DNA from: Jidongwangia harbinensis
GTDB taxonomy: Bacteria; Actinomycetota; Actinomycetes; Mycobacteriales; Micromonosporaceae
DNA: 64,000 nt
Direction of reading: 5' to 3'
Assembly (NCBI RefSeq): GCF_020216025.1
Contig: NZ_JAIWNC010000021.1
Span: forward strand, 62,001-126,000
In this document: piece by piece, positions 8,572 through 16,646 of the stretch
Numbering within the stretch: position 1 is the first letter of the stretch
How the letters are laid out: every line of letters starts with the position of its first letter
Notes under the pieces: generated by a model
What the model saw: the letters and a program-made list of their open reading frames with translations, nothing else
The model's database searches: none
What the model was told of the DNA's origin: nothing
Program-made: the position numbers and the translations under genes

Positions 8572-9282
8572 TCAGCGGCGCGGAGCCGCGCGTTTCTGCG
8601 GACCGGTCCCGGTCGCGGCCCGGGCCGCCGCCCACCACGTCTCCACCCGGCCCGCCGGCCGCGGCGCCGGCGTCGTCGGTCCCGCCCCGGCGCCCGCCCA
8701 CGCCGCCGCGGCGACGGCCGACTGCCCGGGCCCGGCCGGCCGGTCCGCGCCGGGCCCGGGGCCGACGCCGCCGGTCTCGGACCGCGCCTCGTACCTGACC
8801 TCGACCGCCCAGTCGACCCGGATGCGGTCCGCCGGTGGCCCGGCCGGTGCGCGCCGGTCCGTCCCGCCGGACGTGCGGCCCAGCGACCGACGCGCCCACT
8901 GCCGGGCGGTGTCGAACAGTGCCGCCACCCGTCCCGGCCGGGGCCGCGGTTCGATCGCCTCGCGGCCCGCCGGAACGACCGGTGCCGTGACCGGTGCCGC
9001 GACCGGTGCCGCGACCGGTGACGGTGGATGCCGGGCGGGCGGCGGGGACGGCCGGCGGCGCGCCGCCCGTTCCGCGGCCAGCGCGTCGGCGAAGCGCCCG
9101 TAGTGCTGCTCGGTGTCCGCCCACACGGCCCGCACCACGGCCTCCGCGACGGCCTCCGGGACGGCGCCGCGCATCCGTTGCGCCTCCACGTACCCGTCGA
9201 CCCGCTCCGCCATGGTCCTGGGCAGGGCGGCGTGGGCGGCCCGGCGGATCTCGCGATAGCCCAGGTCAGCCGGTTGCGTCAT
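8572..9282 (-). CDS. Hypothetical protein with Pro/Ala repeat linker
   Basis: 236 aa, not recognised. The first ~85 residues are a plausible helical domain (LPRTMAERVDGYVEAQRM, AVWADTEQHYGRFADALA). A low-complexity Pro/Arg/Ala middle follows, including APVA-type tetrapeptides coded by four tandem 12-bp units, then a short motif RIRVDWAVEVRYEARSE and another disordered tail. No signal peptide or membrane segment. No ribosome site before ATG 9282; a start further in (MAERVDGY) is possible. The frame is favoured over the alternatives because only it has a balanced amino-acid composition. Confidence 0.5.
   Translation of the reverse strand: MTQPADLGYREIRRAAHAALPRTMAERVDGYVEAQRMRGAVPEAVAEAVVRAVWADTEQHYGRFADALAAERAARRRPSPPPARHPPSPVAAPVAAPVTAPVVPAGREAIEPRPRPGRVAALFDTARQWARRSLGRTSGGTDRRAPAGPPADRIRVDWAVEVRYEARSETGGVGPGPGADRPAGPGQSAVAAAAWAGAGAGPTTPAPRPAGRVETWWAAARAATGTGPQKRAAPRR
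8978..9025. repeat. Four tandem 12-bp units
   Basis: ACCGGTGCCGYG repeated three times plus a diverged fourth copy, inside the hypothetical gene above, coding an Ala-Pro-Val linker. Copy number could vary by slippage. Confidence 0.8.
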
Positions 9283-9361
9283 GCGCGGCAGAACGGAGGA
9301 TCACCCGTCCCGGTTCACTCTGGGAGGTGGATCACTTGGCCGGCTCTGTCACGATCCATGG

Positions 9362-10228
9362 ATGGGCGTCCGAGGCGAACCGGCGGCGCACCGGACGGCG
9401 ACCAGCGGGATCGTCTGCGGACTGGTCACCGCCGGGGCGATCGGCGCGGTGCTGGGGCTCCTCGGCGAATACCAGGTGCACGACTTCGCCGACACGGACG
9501 CGACCTACGGAATCGCCGGCGGGCTGGTCGCATCGGTCGGTGCGGTCGCGGTCCTCGCCGCGGCGTGCGGGATCGCCCGGTGGCGGCGCGCGCCCTGGCC
9601 GGCCCCGCACGTCGTCGTGCCGCTGGTGCTGGTGCCCGCGGCGGTGCTGCCGCTGGTGACCGGGGCGGAACGCAACCGCCTGGAGGCCGGCCTGATCTGG
9701 GGTGCCGCCGCCGTCGCGGTGCACGTGCTGCTGGCGTACGCGATGGCCGGCGGCCGGTGGCGTCGTCGGACGGCCGTCGCCCTCGTGCTGCCCTGCGCCG
9801 TCGCCGGCCTGCTCACGTTCGCGTGCCAGCACCGCTGGCGGACGCAGAAGTTCGAGGCGGTGGGGCTCCCGCTGTACGTACCGCAGGCACCCGGATACCG
9901 GCTGACCGGCAGCTGGGCCGGTCGCTACAGCGTGAGCATGGCCCTGGCCGGTCCGTCCGGTGCACGGCTGTACGCGCGCATCGAGGGCCCGGACTCGCAC
10001 GGCCTGGTCTGCACGGCGCCGATCGACCGGCCGCGGCTGTCCACCGAGGTCTGGTTCGACACCGAGAGCGCGCTGTTCTGCCTGCCCGGCGGCGCCGTAC
10101 TGGCGCTGGTGCCGGGCGGCGACTCGGGCAGCGTCGCCGGCCTCCTGCCGTCCGTCACGCTGCGCGCGGTCGACGCCGCCGTGCTGGCGGACCACCCCGA
10201 CAACTCGGCGATGGCCGAACCCGACTGA
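9362..10228 (+). CDS. Four-helix membrane protein with C-terminal soluble domain
   Basis: 288 aa, no known family recognised. Four hydrophobic segments are visible at about residues 16-36, 48-70, 80-98 and 105-155 (the last may be two), followed by a ~130-residue soluble domain (PLYVPQAPGYRLTGSWAGRY, then a stretch of beta-like strands with two cysteines), probably outside the cell. ATG 9362 is taken because the longer reading to 9281 adds a polar, implausible leader; no strong ribosome site is present. Same strand as the peptidase gene 116 bp downstream. Confidence 0.65.
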   Translation: MGVRGEPAAHRTATSGIVCGLVTAGAIGAVLGLLGEYQVHDFADTDATYGIAGGLVASVGAVAVLAAACGIARWRRAPWPAPHVVVPLVLVPAAVLPLVTGAERNRLEAGLIWGAAAVAVHVLLAYAMAGGRWRRRTAVALVLPCAVAGLLTFACQHRWRTQKFEAVGLPLYVPQAPGYRLTGSWAGRYSVSMALAGPSGARLYARIEGPDSHGLVCTAPIDRPRLSTEVWFDTESALFCLPGGAVLALVPGGDSGSVAGLLPSVTLRAVDAAVLADHPDNSAMAEPD

Positions 10229-10344
10229 CGGCACCTTCGGGCAATGCTGTCCACCGTGGCCGATCTCCCGGGCCCGAGGTGCCACCCCGGGCCCCTCCGG
10301 CTCCGTCTTCCCTACGACATGCCCACTTCCTGCCTGGGGGACGG

Positions 10345-12162
10345 ATGCGACACCCAGTTCTGGCCGCGGTGGCGGCCACCAGTATCGGCGTTCTGACCGC
10401 CGTGGTCAGCCTGCCCGCCTGGGCCGACGAGCCGGCCACGATCGTGGTGAAGGACGGCGCCACCCAGCCGGTCTTCGACTACGCCAAGGCGATCAACGAG
10501 GAGATCTGGGTCGAGGTGCCGTTGGACACCGACGGGGACGGCACCAAAGACCGGGTACACCTGGACATCACCCGCCCGGGCGAGACGGAGACGGCCGGTC
10601 TCAAGGTCGGCTCGCTCATGATCGCCACGCCGTACATGGGTGACTTCGTGGATGCGCCGTACCACTCGGTCGATCCGGACCGGCTGCCGCAGGAGAAGGA
10701 CGCGCCGGCCGCGCGCGCCCGCCGGGCGCTCGGCGACAGCCGCGCCGCGGACACCCGCGCCGAGGACGCCCGGGCCGGCGGGAAGGTGGGGGACGACGAC
10801 GAGGCGGGCTACCCGGAGGAGGGCAACTGGGAGTATTTCGTCAGGCGCGGCTACGCCATGATCACGATGGAGAGCCTGGGCACCGCGCGTTCCACCGGCT
10901 GCCCGGACTCCGGCGGTCCGCACGAGGCGGCCGCGACCCGCGCGGTGATCGACTGGCTCGGCGGTTCCGGGCGGGCCTACGACGCCGCGGGGACGGTCGT
11001 CGCGGCGGACTGGTCGGCCCGGGCGGTCGGCATGTACGGCGTGTCCTACAACGGCACCCTGCCGCTCGCCGCCGCGGTGACCGGCCGGTCCGCGCTGAAA
11101 ACCGTCATCCCGATGTCCGCGGTCTCCAACTGGTACGACGAGTACCGCGCCAACGGCCTGGTCGTGGCGCCGTACCAGTGGCAGGGCGAGGACGTCGACA
11201 TCCACTCCCGGATCATCCTGTCCCGGGCGAACCCGGAGGTCTGCGCGGCCGCCATGGACCGGTTGACCCGGGAGCAGGACCGGGTCACCGGCGACTACTC
11301 GCCGTTCTGGGCGGAGCGGGACTACGCGTCGAAGGCCGCGCAGATCGAGGCCAGCGTCTTCATCGTGCAGGGCATGCGGGACTGGAACGTCAAGACCAAG
11401 CAGGGTATCCAGCTGTGGGAGGCGCTCGGCCGGCACGGCGTCGACCGCAAGCTGTGGCTCTACGACGGCGACCACGGTTCCGCGAGCGCGCCGTCGTTCT
11501 TCCCCACCATGCGCCGCTGGATCGACCACTACATCTACCAGGTGGACAGCGGCATCTCCGACGAGCCGCCGGTCATCCGGGAGGACTCCGCCGCCACCGT
11601 GGTGGAGAAGGGCCAGGCCTGGCCGGTTCCCGGTTCCGCCCCGGTCATGCTGCCGCTGGCGGAGGGCAGGAAGCGGACGGACACGTTCGTCGACAACGGC
11701 CGCGAGGTCGTCGCCGAGAAGCTGCTCGAGCCGGCCGGGAACTCCCTGGCCTACCGGACGCCCGCGCTGACCGCCCCGGTCCGGCTCAGCGGCACGCCCC
11801 GGGTCGCGCTCGACGTCAGCATCGACAACCGGACGGCCGCGAACCTGACCGCGCTGCTGGTCGACTACGGCCCCGCCGGCACCGAACCGGTGATCGTCAC
11901 GCGCGGCTGGACCGACCCGCAGAACCGCACGTCGCTCACCCGGTCCGAGCCGGTCACGCCCGGCAGGTCCTACCGGTTGCGCTGGGACATGCAGCCGCAG
12001 GACCACACGTTCGCGGCCGGGCACCGGATCGGCGTGGTGGTGCTCTCCACCGACTACGACTACACGTTGCGGCCGCTGCCCGGCACCCAGGTCTCGGTAC
12101 GGCCCACCGCCAGCACGGTCCAGCTGCCCCTGGTCGGTGGTCGCGGCGCCCTGAAGTTCTAG
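10345..12162 (+). CDS. Secreted Xaa-Pro dipeptidyl-peptidase (S15, CocE/NonD type)
   Basis: 605-aa exported alpha/beta hydrolase releasing X-Pro dipeptides or cleaving related acyl bonds. Sec signal 1-28 (AWADEP at the cleavage area). The alpha/beta core carries the nucleophile in GMYGVSYNG (~residue 234) and the acid in VQGMRDWNVK. The base is in YDGDHGSAS. A C-terminal jelly-roll PepX_C domain (~residues 430-605) follows. A charged insertion (~125-160, rich in Arg/Asp) interrupts the early core, as in some actinomycete members. GGGGGACGG precedes ATG 10345. It would complement the endoproteases of this region in using proline-rich peptides. Confidence 0.88.
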   Translation: MRHPVLAAVAATSIGVLTAVVSLPAWADEPATIVVKDGATQPVFDYAKAINEEIWVEVPLDTDGDGTKDRVHLDITRPGETETAGLKVGSLMIATPYMGDFVDAPYHSVDPDRLPQEKDAPAARARRALGDSRAADTRAEDARAGGKVGDDDEAGYPEEGNWEYFVRRGYAMITMESLGTARSTGCPDSGGPHEAAATRAVIDWLGGSGRAYDAAGTVVAADWSARAVGMYGVSYNGTLPLAAAVTGRSALKTVIPMSAVSNWYDEYRANGLVVAPYQWQGEDVDIHSRIILSRANPEVCAAAMDRLTREQDRVTGDYSPFWAERDYASKAAQIEASVFIVQGMRDWNVKTKQGIQLWEALGRHGVDRKLWLYDGDHGSASAPSFFPTMRRWIDHYIYQVDSGISDEPPVIREDSAATVVEKGQAWPVPGSAPVMLPLAEGRKRTDTFVDNGREVVAEKLLEPAGNSLAYRTPALTAPVRLSGTPRVALDVSIDNRTAANLTALLVDYGPAGTEPVIVTRGWTDPQNRTSLTRSEPVTPGRSYRLRWDMQPQDHTFAAGHRIGVVVLSTDYDYTLRPLPGTQVSVRPTASTVQLPLVGGRGALKF

Positions 12163-12287
12163 TCGAGGGCACGGGGGTCGGGCGGCATTCCGGCGTACTC
12201 GTCACCGGCTCGGCACACGCGACGGGTATTGACCTTGATCGAAGCAGCGTAGAGTTTCGCCCCGACTACACAATGTGGAGGTTCGGG

Positions 12288-13487
12288 ATGTCTCTGCCCG
12301 CGTTGCCACTGCCCGACGAGGACCGTCAGCCGTTCGGCCCCCCACCCGAGTACGCCGCACTGCGCACCGCACCCCGGCTCACCCGGGTCACCTGCCCCAC
12401 CGGGCTGGACGCGTGGCTGGTCTCCGACTACGCGGGCGTCCGCGAGGTGCTCGGCGACGGCCGTCGCTTCTCCACCCGGCCCGGCCAGGCCGCGCACGTG
12501 CTCGCCGCCTTCCGCGGTCCGGACTCGCCCGTCGAGGGTGGCTTCAGCCAGCTGGACGGGCCGGAGCACATCCGGATCCGGCGCAACTTCGCGCCACAGG
12601 TGTCGAATCCCCGCCGGCTGGCCGAACTTCAGCCGCTGGTCGAGCAGATCACCGACGAGGCGGTCACCCGGATGCTCGGCTCCCCGCAGCCCTTCCCGCT
12701 GCACAGCCAGTTCTCCACCGCGATCACCACCGCGGTGATCGCGGAGCTGATCGGCGTACCGCCCGACCGGCGTCACCTGCTGCACGAGGCGGCCACGGCG
12801 CTGTTCACCACGTCGACCACGCCGGACGGGCTGCGCCGGGCACTCGAGCCACTGTGGGCCTACCTGTACGAGCTGGTCGCCACCCGCCGGGCCCGGCCCG
12901 GCGACGACGTCCTCAGCCGGATGATCGAGCACAGCGCGGACAGCGAACGCCCGCTCACCGATGCCGAGCTGACCCAGATGAACGGCGCGCTGCTGATCGC
13001 CGGCTTCGACACCACCGCCTCGATGCTCACGTACGGCCTGGTCTGCCTGCTCAACACGCCCGGACAGTGGGCGAAGCTCTGCGCCCGCCCGGAGCTGGCC
13101 GCCTCGGCGGCCGAGGAGCTGGTGCGCTACCTGGGCGTCGGCATCGGGCTGCTGCGGCAGGCCACCGAGGACACGGCGATCCACGGGCAGCCGATCCGGG
13201 CGGGCGACTACGTGGTGGTGGCGGTGCAGTCCGGCAACCGGGACACCGCACTGCACCCGGACGCCGACAGGTTCGACGTGACCCGGCGGCCCGGCGCGCA
13301 CCTCGGCTTCGGGCACGGCGCGCACGCCTGCGTCGGGCAGCAGATCGCCCGGATCGAGCTGACCACGGTGTTGCGCGCACTGGCCGAGCGGGTGCCCACG
13401 TTGCGGATCGAGGTGCCGCTCCACGAGATCGAGTGGAAGCGGGACTCGGTGGTCCGCGGCCCGGCCGAACTGCCGGTGGCGTGGTGA
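12288..13487 (+). CDS. Cytochrome P450
   Basis: 399-aa soluble class I P450 monooxygenase. I-helix AGFDTTAS (~residue 240), K-helix EELVR (ExxR), and haem loop FGHGAHACVGQQ with Cys348 as thiolate ligand. GGAGG sits eight bases before ATG 12288. Its stop overlaps the start of a [3Fe-4S] ferredoxin by four bases, so the two are translationally coupled and the ferredoxin is the likely electron donor; no reductase is encoded nearby. The substrate is unknown; the Met-Ser-Leu-Pro N-terminus and sequence are of the actinomycete CYP105/107-like sort. Isolated from any biosynthetic cluster here. Confidence 0.93.
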   Translation: MSLPALPLPDEDRQPFGPPPEYAALRTAPRLTRVTCPTGLDAWLVSDYAGVREVLGDGRRFSTRPGQAAHVLAAFRGPDSPVEGGFSQLDGPEHIRIRRNFAPQVSNPRRLAELQPLVEQITDEAVTRMLGSPQPFPLHSQFSTAITTAVIAELIGVPPDRRHLLHEAATALFTTSTTPDGLRRALEPLWAYLYELVATRRARPGDDVLSRMIEHSADSERPLTDAELTQMNGALLIAGFDTTASMLTYGLVCLLNTPGQWAKLCARPELAASAAEELVRYLGVGIGLLRQATEDTAIHGQPIRAGDYVVVAVQSGNRDTALHPDADRFDVTRRPGAHLGFGHGAHACVGQQIARIELTTVLRALAERVPTLRIEVPLHEIEWKRDSVVRGPAELPVAW

Positions 13488-13699
13488 TCCGGGTCGCCAC
13501 CGACCGGGACCGGTGCATCGGCTCGGGGATGTGCGTCCTGATCGCGCCGGCCGTCTTCGATCAGGACCCGGACGACGCCGTCGTGGTGCTGCTCGACGAG
13601 TCGCCGCCGGAGACCGCACGACCGGCGGTGGAGCAGGCGGTCGACCGCTGCCCCGCCGCCGTCATCCGGCTGCTGCCCGAACCGGCGGACCGGGTTTGA
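13484..13699 (+). CDS. [3Fe-4S] ferredoxin, P450 partner
   Basis: 71-aa ferredoxin starting at GTG 13484, inside the P450 stop (GTGA overlap). Ligands Cys11 and Cys17 (CIGSGMC) and Cys56 (DRCPAA), the three-cysteine pattern of actinomycete P450 redox partners. It transfers electrons to the upstream P450. Its last 38 bp overlap the 3' end of the convergent tetR gene, so the two transcripts are antisense at their ends. Confidence 0.93.
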   Translation: MIRVATDRDRCIGSGMCVLIAPAVFDQDPDDAVVVLLDESPPETARPAVEQAVDRCPAAVIRLLPEPADRV

Positions 13700-14357
13700 G
13701 CAGGGACGCGGTGAGGATGGCGGCGGTGCGCTCCTGCCACTCCTCCGGCGTCCATCCGCAGACGTCGGTGAACTGCAGGTAGGTCTCGACGCTGGCGATG
13801 GTGAAGGCGATGTCGCGGGCCTGCTCGAGGTCCAGCCCCGGCCGGAGCGCATCCCGCGCGGCGAGCAACTCGACGAGCAGGCCGTAGGCGGCGCGGGCCT
13901 GCTGCTGGTGGGTCTGCCACTGGGCGGCCAGGTCCGGATCGGTGCCGGTGGCCCCCCGCATCACCCGCATCAGCGGGGCGGTCCGGTGCAGGATCTGGCG
14001 GCCGCTGGTCAGCCACAACTCGATGATCCGCCGCGGTTCGGGCTCCTGCTGGAGCCGGGTGAACCATGGGCGTTCGAGCAGGGGTACGGGTTCGTCGTCA
14101 CCGACCGCCGCCACGTCCATGACGTGCCTGAGCAGCGTGCGCTTGTTCCCGAAGTGGAAGTACACCGTCTGCACGGCGACTCCGGCCTGGTCGGCCACCT
14201 GATCGAGCAGCGTCGCACCGTAGCCCCGCGCGACGAACTGCTCGGTGGCCGCCGCGACGATGCGCCGGCGGGTGGCGCGCGCCTGCTCGGCCCGGGTGAC
14301 CCGGCGGCCCCGCTGCGCGCTGTCGAACTCCGTCGCCCGCTCGGCCCGGTCACTCAT
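13662..14357 (-). CDS. TetR-family transcriptional regulator
   Basis: 231-aa TetR repressor. Helix-turn-helix at residues ~35-80 (QVADQAGVAVQTVYFHFGNK), then a long helical ligand domain. The N-terminus carries a 25-residue charged extension (MSDRAERATEFDSAQRG). Divergent from the alpha/beta hydrolase, with a CTAGAG-CCTA-CTCTAG palindrome four bases upstream of its own start codon. It therefore probably represses itself and the hydrolase. The 3' end overlaps the ferredoxin gene by 38 bp. Confidence 0.9.
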   Translation of the reverse strand: MSDRAERATEFDSAQRGRRVTRAEQARATRRRIVAAATEQFVARGYGATLLDQVADQAGVAVQTVYFHFGNKRTLLRHVMDVAAVGDDEPVPLLERPWFTRLQQEPEPRRIIELWLTSGRQILHRTAPLMRVMRGATGTDPDLAAQWQTHQQQARAAYGLLVELLAARDALRPGLDLEQARDIAFTIASVETYLQFTDVCGWTPEEWQERTAAILTASLLKPGPPVRAAAG

Positions 14358-14360
14358 TCG

Positions 14361-14400
14361 CTAGAGCCTACTCTAGCCAGTCATTGGAGGTGTCTATAGT
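14361..14400. promoter_or_regulatory. TetR operator and hydrolase -10 box
   Basis: Perfect inverted repeat CTAGAG-CCTA-CTCTAG (14361-14376), followed on the plus strand by a good -10 box TATAGT (14395-14400). The repeat covers the place where the -35 would lie, so bound repressor would block the hydrolase promoter; it also abuts the tetR start codon. Confidence 0.7.
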
Positions 14401-14458
14401 GGAGTCGTGTTCTGCAGGACGGCGCGGTGACCGGCCACCGACCCCGAGGAGGCATCAC

Positions 14459-15358
14459 ATGACCGAACCGACCTCTGCCCCGTCCCGCCCGGAACCGACC
14501 CGGTGGCAGACCGGCGGCGTTGAAGTCGCCTACACCGACACCGGCGGTGACGGGGAGGCCCTGTTGCTGATGCACGGCGGCGGACTCGCCGACTGGTGCA
14601 CGCCGCTGGCGGCCGACCCGGCGCTGCGGCGCCACCGGGTGATCCGCATGGTGCGCGCCGGCTACACCGGTGCGCAGACGCCGGGCGGGCTGACCGTCGC
14701 CGACCACAGCGAGCACGCCGCCGCGCTGCTCCGGCACCTCGGCGCCACGCCCGCCCACGTGGTCGCGCACTCGGCCGGCAGCACCGTCGGGCTCCAGCTC
14801 ACCATCGACCACCCCGCCCTGGTCCGTACGCTCAGCCTCTGCGAACCACCGCTGGTGGACACGCTCGCCGCCCCGGACGACCGTGAACTGCTGCGCGCGC
14901 TGTTCGCCCCGGCCGTCGGCACGGTGCTGGCGGCCACCGTCCGCGGCGACCTGCCCGCCGCGTTCGACACGTTCATGACGCTGGTGTGCGGAGCCGGCTA
15001 TCGCCGCGTCATCACCGACGCTCTCGGGGCCGACGCGGTCGAGGAGGCGGTGCACCGCTGCCGGTACTTCTTCACCGACGAGACACCCGCGGTCCGCGCC
15101 TGGACCGTGGACCCGGCGGTCCTGGCCCGCCTGCCCCAACCGGTCCTGCTGGTCCAGGGCAGTGCCAGCCCGCCCCTGGTGCACCGGCTGGTCACCCACC
15201 TCGCCGGCCTTCTCCCGCACGCCACCGTGGCCACCGTGCCCGGCGGCGACCACCTGATGCCCCTGTCCCGGCCCGCCGAACTCGGCCGGCTGGTCGACGA
15301 CTTCGTGTCCCGGGCCGGCGGCCCGGCGGTGGTCGAAGCGGGACAGCGTCGGCCGTAA
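14459..15358 (+). CDS. Alpha/beta-fold hydrolase
   Basis: 299-aa cytosolic alpha/beta hydrolase. Oxyanion motif LLLMHGGGLADW (~residue 37), nucleophile elbow VAHSAGS (Ser ~residue 103), and a late His in PGGDHLMPL as the base; the acid is probably the Asp/Gln-Gly strand VLLVQGSASPP region. GAGGAGG lies seven bases before ATG 14459. Divergent from and probably repressed by the TetR gene. The fold is sure, while the reaction (esterase, lactonase, C-C hydrolase) is not. Confidence 0.87.
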   Translation: MTEPTSAPSRPEPTRWQTGGVEVAYTDTGGDGEALLLMHGGGLADWCTPLAADPALRRHRVIRMVRAGYTGAQTPGGLTVADHSEHAAALLRHLGATPAHVVAHSAGSTVGLQLTIDHPALVRTLSLCEPPLVDTLAAPDDRELLRALFAPAVGTVLAATVRGDLPAAFDTFMTLVCGAGYRRVITDALGADAVEEAVHRCRYFFTDETPAVRAWTVDPAVLARLPQPVLLVQGSASPPLVHRLVTHLAGLLPHATVATVPGGDHLMPLSRPAELGRLVDDFVSRAGGPAVVEAGQRRP

Positions 15359-15464
15359 CTCCCCGTGCCGGCCCTCGCGCAGCGGATCGCCGCCGCACCG
15401 GACGTCCGGCAGGCCGCCGATGCCCGATGCCCGCCCTCAGCCGGGCCGGGGCTAGTTTGCTGGG

Positions 15465-15905
15465 ATGAGTCTTCTCGATGACGTGGCGAAGCGTGACGGC
15501 TGGCGCTGCTGGGTGTGCGACGAGCCGGTCGACGCCGACATGTCGGTGAACGATCCCCGCGGCCCGAGCGTCGACAGCCGCACCGCCGACCGGAAAGCCA
15601 AGGTCACCGAGCGGCTGGCGCACCGTGCGTGCAACACCCGAAAGGGCGCGGTGAAGGTGGTGATCGCCTGGCCGGACCGCCTGCACGTGGTGGAGCCCGC
15701 GCCGCTGATCACCGTTGCCGAGCGCCTCGAACGCAAGGGCGGCCGCGAACTGGTCGCCCGCTGCCCGACCCGGAAGGACGCGCAGGAGGCGGCGGACTGG
15801 CTGGTCGACCGGTTCTCCCGGCTGGTGCCCGGACTCCCGGTGACCGCGAGCGTCGACGCCGGCGGTGGCCAGTTCCTGGTCGCCCTGACCACCGGTCGCC
15901 GCTGA
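15465..15905 (+). CDS. HNH-like zinc-ribbon protein of unknown function
   Basis: 146 aa. The first ~60 residues resemble an HNH/McrA-type nuclease zinc site: CWVCDEPVD, a DPRGPSVD stretch, and LAHRACNTRKG (His then Cys, with Asn-Thr-Arg-Lys). The second half is a small alpha/beta unit with no known motif. The full His-Asn-His catalytic set is not certain, so it may bind rather than cut nucleic acid. ATG 15465 follows a TAGTTT box by six bases, the spacing of a leaderless transcript, and there is no ribosome site. Confidence 0.65.
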   Translation: MSLLDDVAKRDGWRCWVCDEPVDADMSVNDPRGPSVDSRTADRKAKVTERLAHRACNTRKGAVKVVIAWPDRLHVVEPAPLITVAERLERKGGRELVARCPTRKDAQEAADWLVDRFSRLVPGLPVTASVDAGGGQFLVALTTGRR

Positions 15906-15913
15906 TCCGGCAA

Positions 15914-16131
15914 CGCCGAGCCAACGAGGCGGTGTCCGTCGGCTCACCCGGGCAAGGACTGCGGTTGGAGGCGGTCAGGTACGGCGTGCAGACCGGCGCC
16001 ATCTGCGGCAACGCCTATGTGCCGGACGTCGGCTGCAGGGCTGGTACTGCGGTGTCGACGGTGACTGCAACGCGGCGGGCGCCACCGGACAGAACAAGCG
16101 GATCGAGGCCGTGTCGTTCATGGTCCGGTGA
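15914..16131 (+). pseudogene. Remnant of a ChW-repeat (hydrophobic W) surface protein
   Basis: Two frames together encode about one and a half ChW repeats. The first reads GQGLRLEAVRY then GNAYVPDVG; the second, one frame away, reads LQGWYCGVDGDCNAAGATGQ, then NKRIEAVSFMVR and a stop (TGA 16129-16131). At the join (~16029-16034) the sequence GTCGGCTGCAG would restore the repeat's invariant Gly-Trp as VGWLQGW if one GGCT unit were added back, i.e. a 4-bp slippage deletion. The N-terminal bulk of the gene is gone. A strong terminator 22 bp after the stop survives. ChW repeats are known from secreted proteins of Gram-positive bacteria. Confidence 0.75.
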
Positions 16132-16153
16132 CCGAGCGGCGCACGAGTGAGCC

Positions 16154-16185
16154 GCGGAGTTCGGTGCTACTTGGCCGAACTCCGC
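16154..16185 (+). terminator. Terminator of the lost ChW gene
   Basis: Perfect 11-bp stem GCGGAGTTCGG / CCGAACTCCGC with a 10-nt loop, 22 bp after the remnant's stop. It insulates the next small gene from upstream transcription. Confidence 0.7.
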
Positions 16186-16255
16186 GACCCGCCTAAGATC
16201 TCCGTCGCGTCGGTTGACCATCATGAATACCGGCGAAGCGGACCGGAGGTCTGGC

Positions 16256-16627
16256 ATGGCACTGACGCCACGTGGTCTCACCGTGATCAGCCTCGTCGTC
16301 GGGGCGCTCGGCAATGCGCTCATGTGGGCGGCCGGCGCGGTCTTCCCGGTCTATCCGCCGCCGAACCTGGTGATCCTCACCGTGGGCGCGCTACTCGCCG
16401 GCCTGGTGCGGCGGAGCTGGGCGCCCGGCGTCGGCGCGTTCCTGGGCCTGGTGATCATGGTCGCGTTCGCCGTGGTCAGCCTGGTCAACGGCGCCGGGAC
16501 CGGGCACCTGACCGGCACCGCGGGCGCCGTCGGCGTGGTCGGCACGGTCCTGCACCTGAGCGGCTCGGCCGCCGCCGCGGGCTCGGGCGCGGTCGCCACC
16601 GCCCTCGAGCGCCGGGCCGGCCGCTGA
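16256..16627 (+). CDS. Small four-helix membrane protein
   Basis: 123 aa, almost wholly hydrophobic: four membrane helices at about residues 7-28, 34-52, 58-80 and 88-115, with short polar loops (RRSWAPG) and a basic C-terminus (LERRAGR). No motif recognised. ATG 16256 was chosen because GGAGG lies eight bases upstream; two earlier in-frame ATGs lack a site. Convergent with the diguanylate cyclase gene, 19 bp between stops. Confidence 0.7.
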   Translation: MALTPRGLTVISLVVGALGNALMWAAGAVFPVYPPPNLVILTVGALLAGLVRRSWAPGVGAFLGLVIMVAFAVVSLVNGAGTGHLTGTAGAVGVVGTVLHLSGSAAAAGSGAVATALERRAGR

Positions 16628-16646
16628 GCCCGCCGGTCCCCGGCGA

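Noticed and set aside
9028..10344. Extended N-terminus of the X-Pro peptidase in the same frame (to 1044 residues)
   Set aside because: Arg/Pro-rich and antisense or out of frame to other plausible genes; the real start is at the signal peptide, ATG 10345 with a ribosome site.
12229..12255. TTGACC and TAGAGT as promoter of the P450 gene
   Set aside because: Spacer is only 15 bp, too short for a normal promoter.
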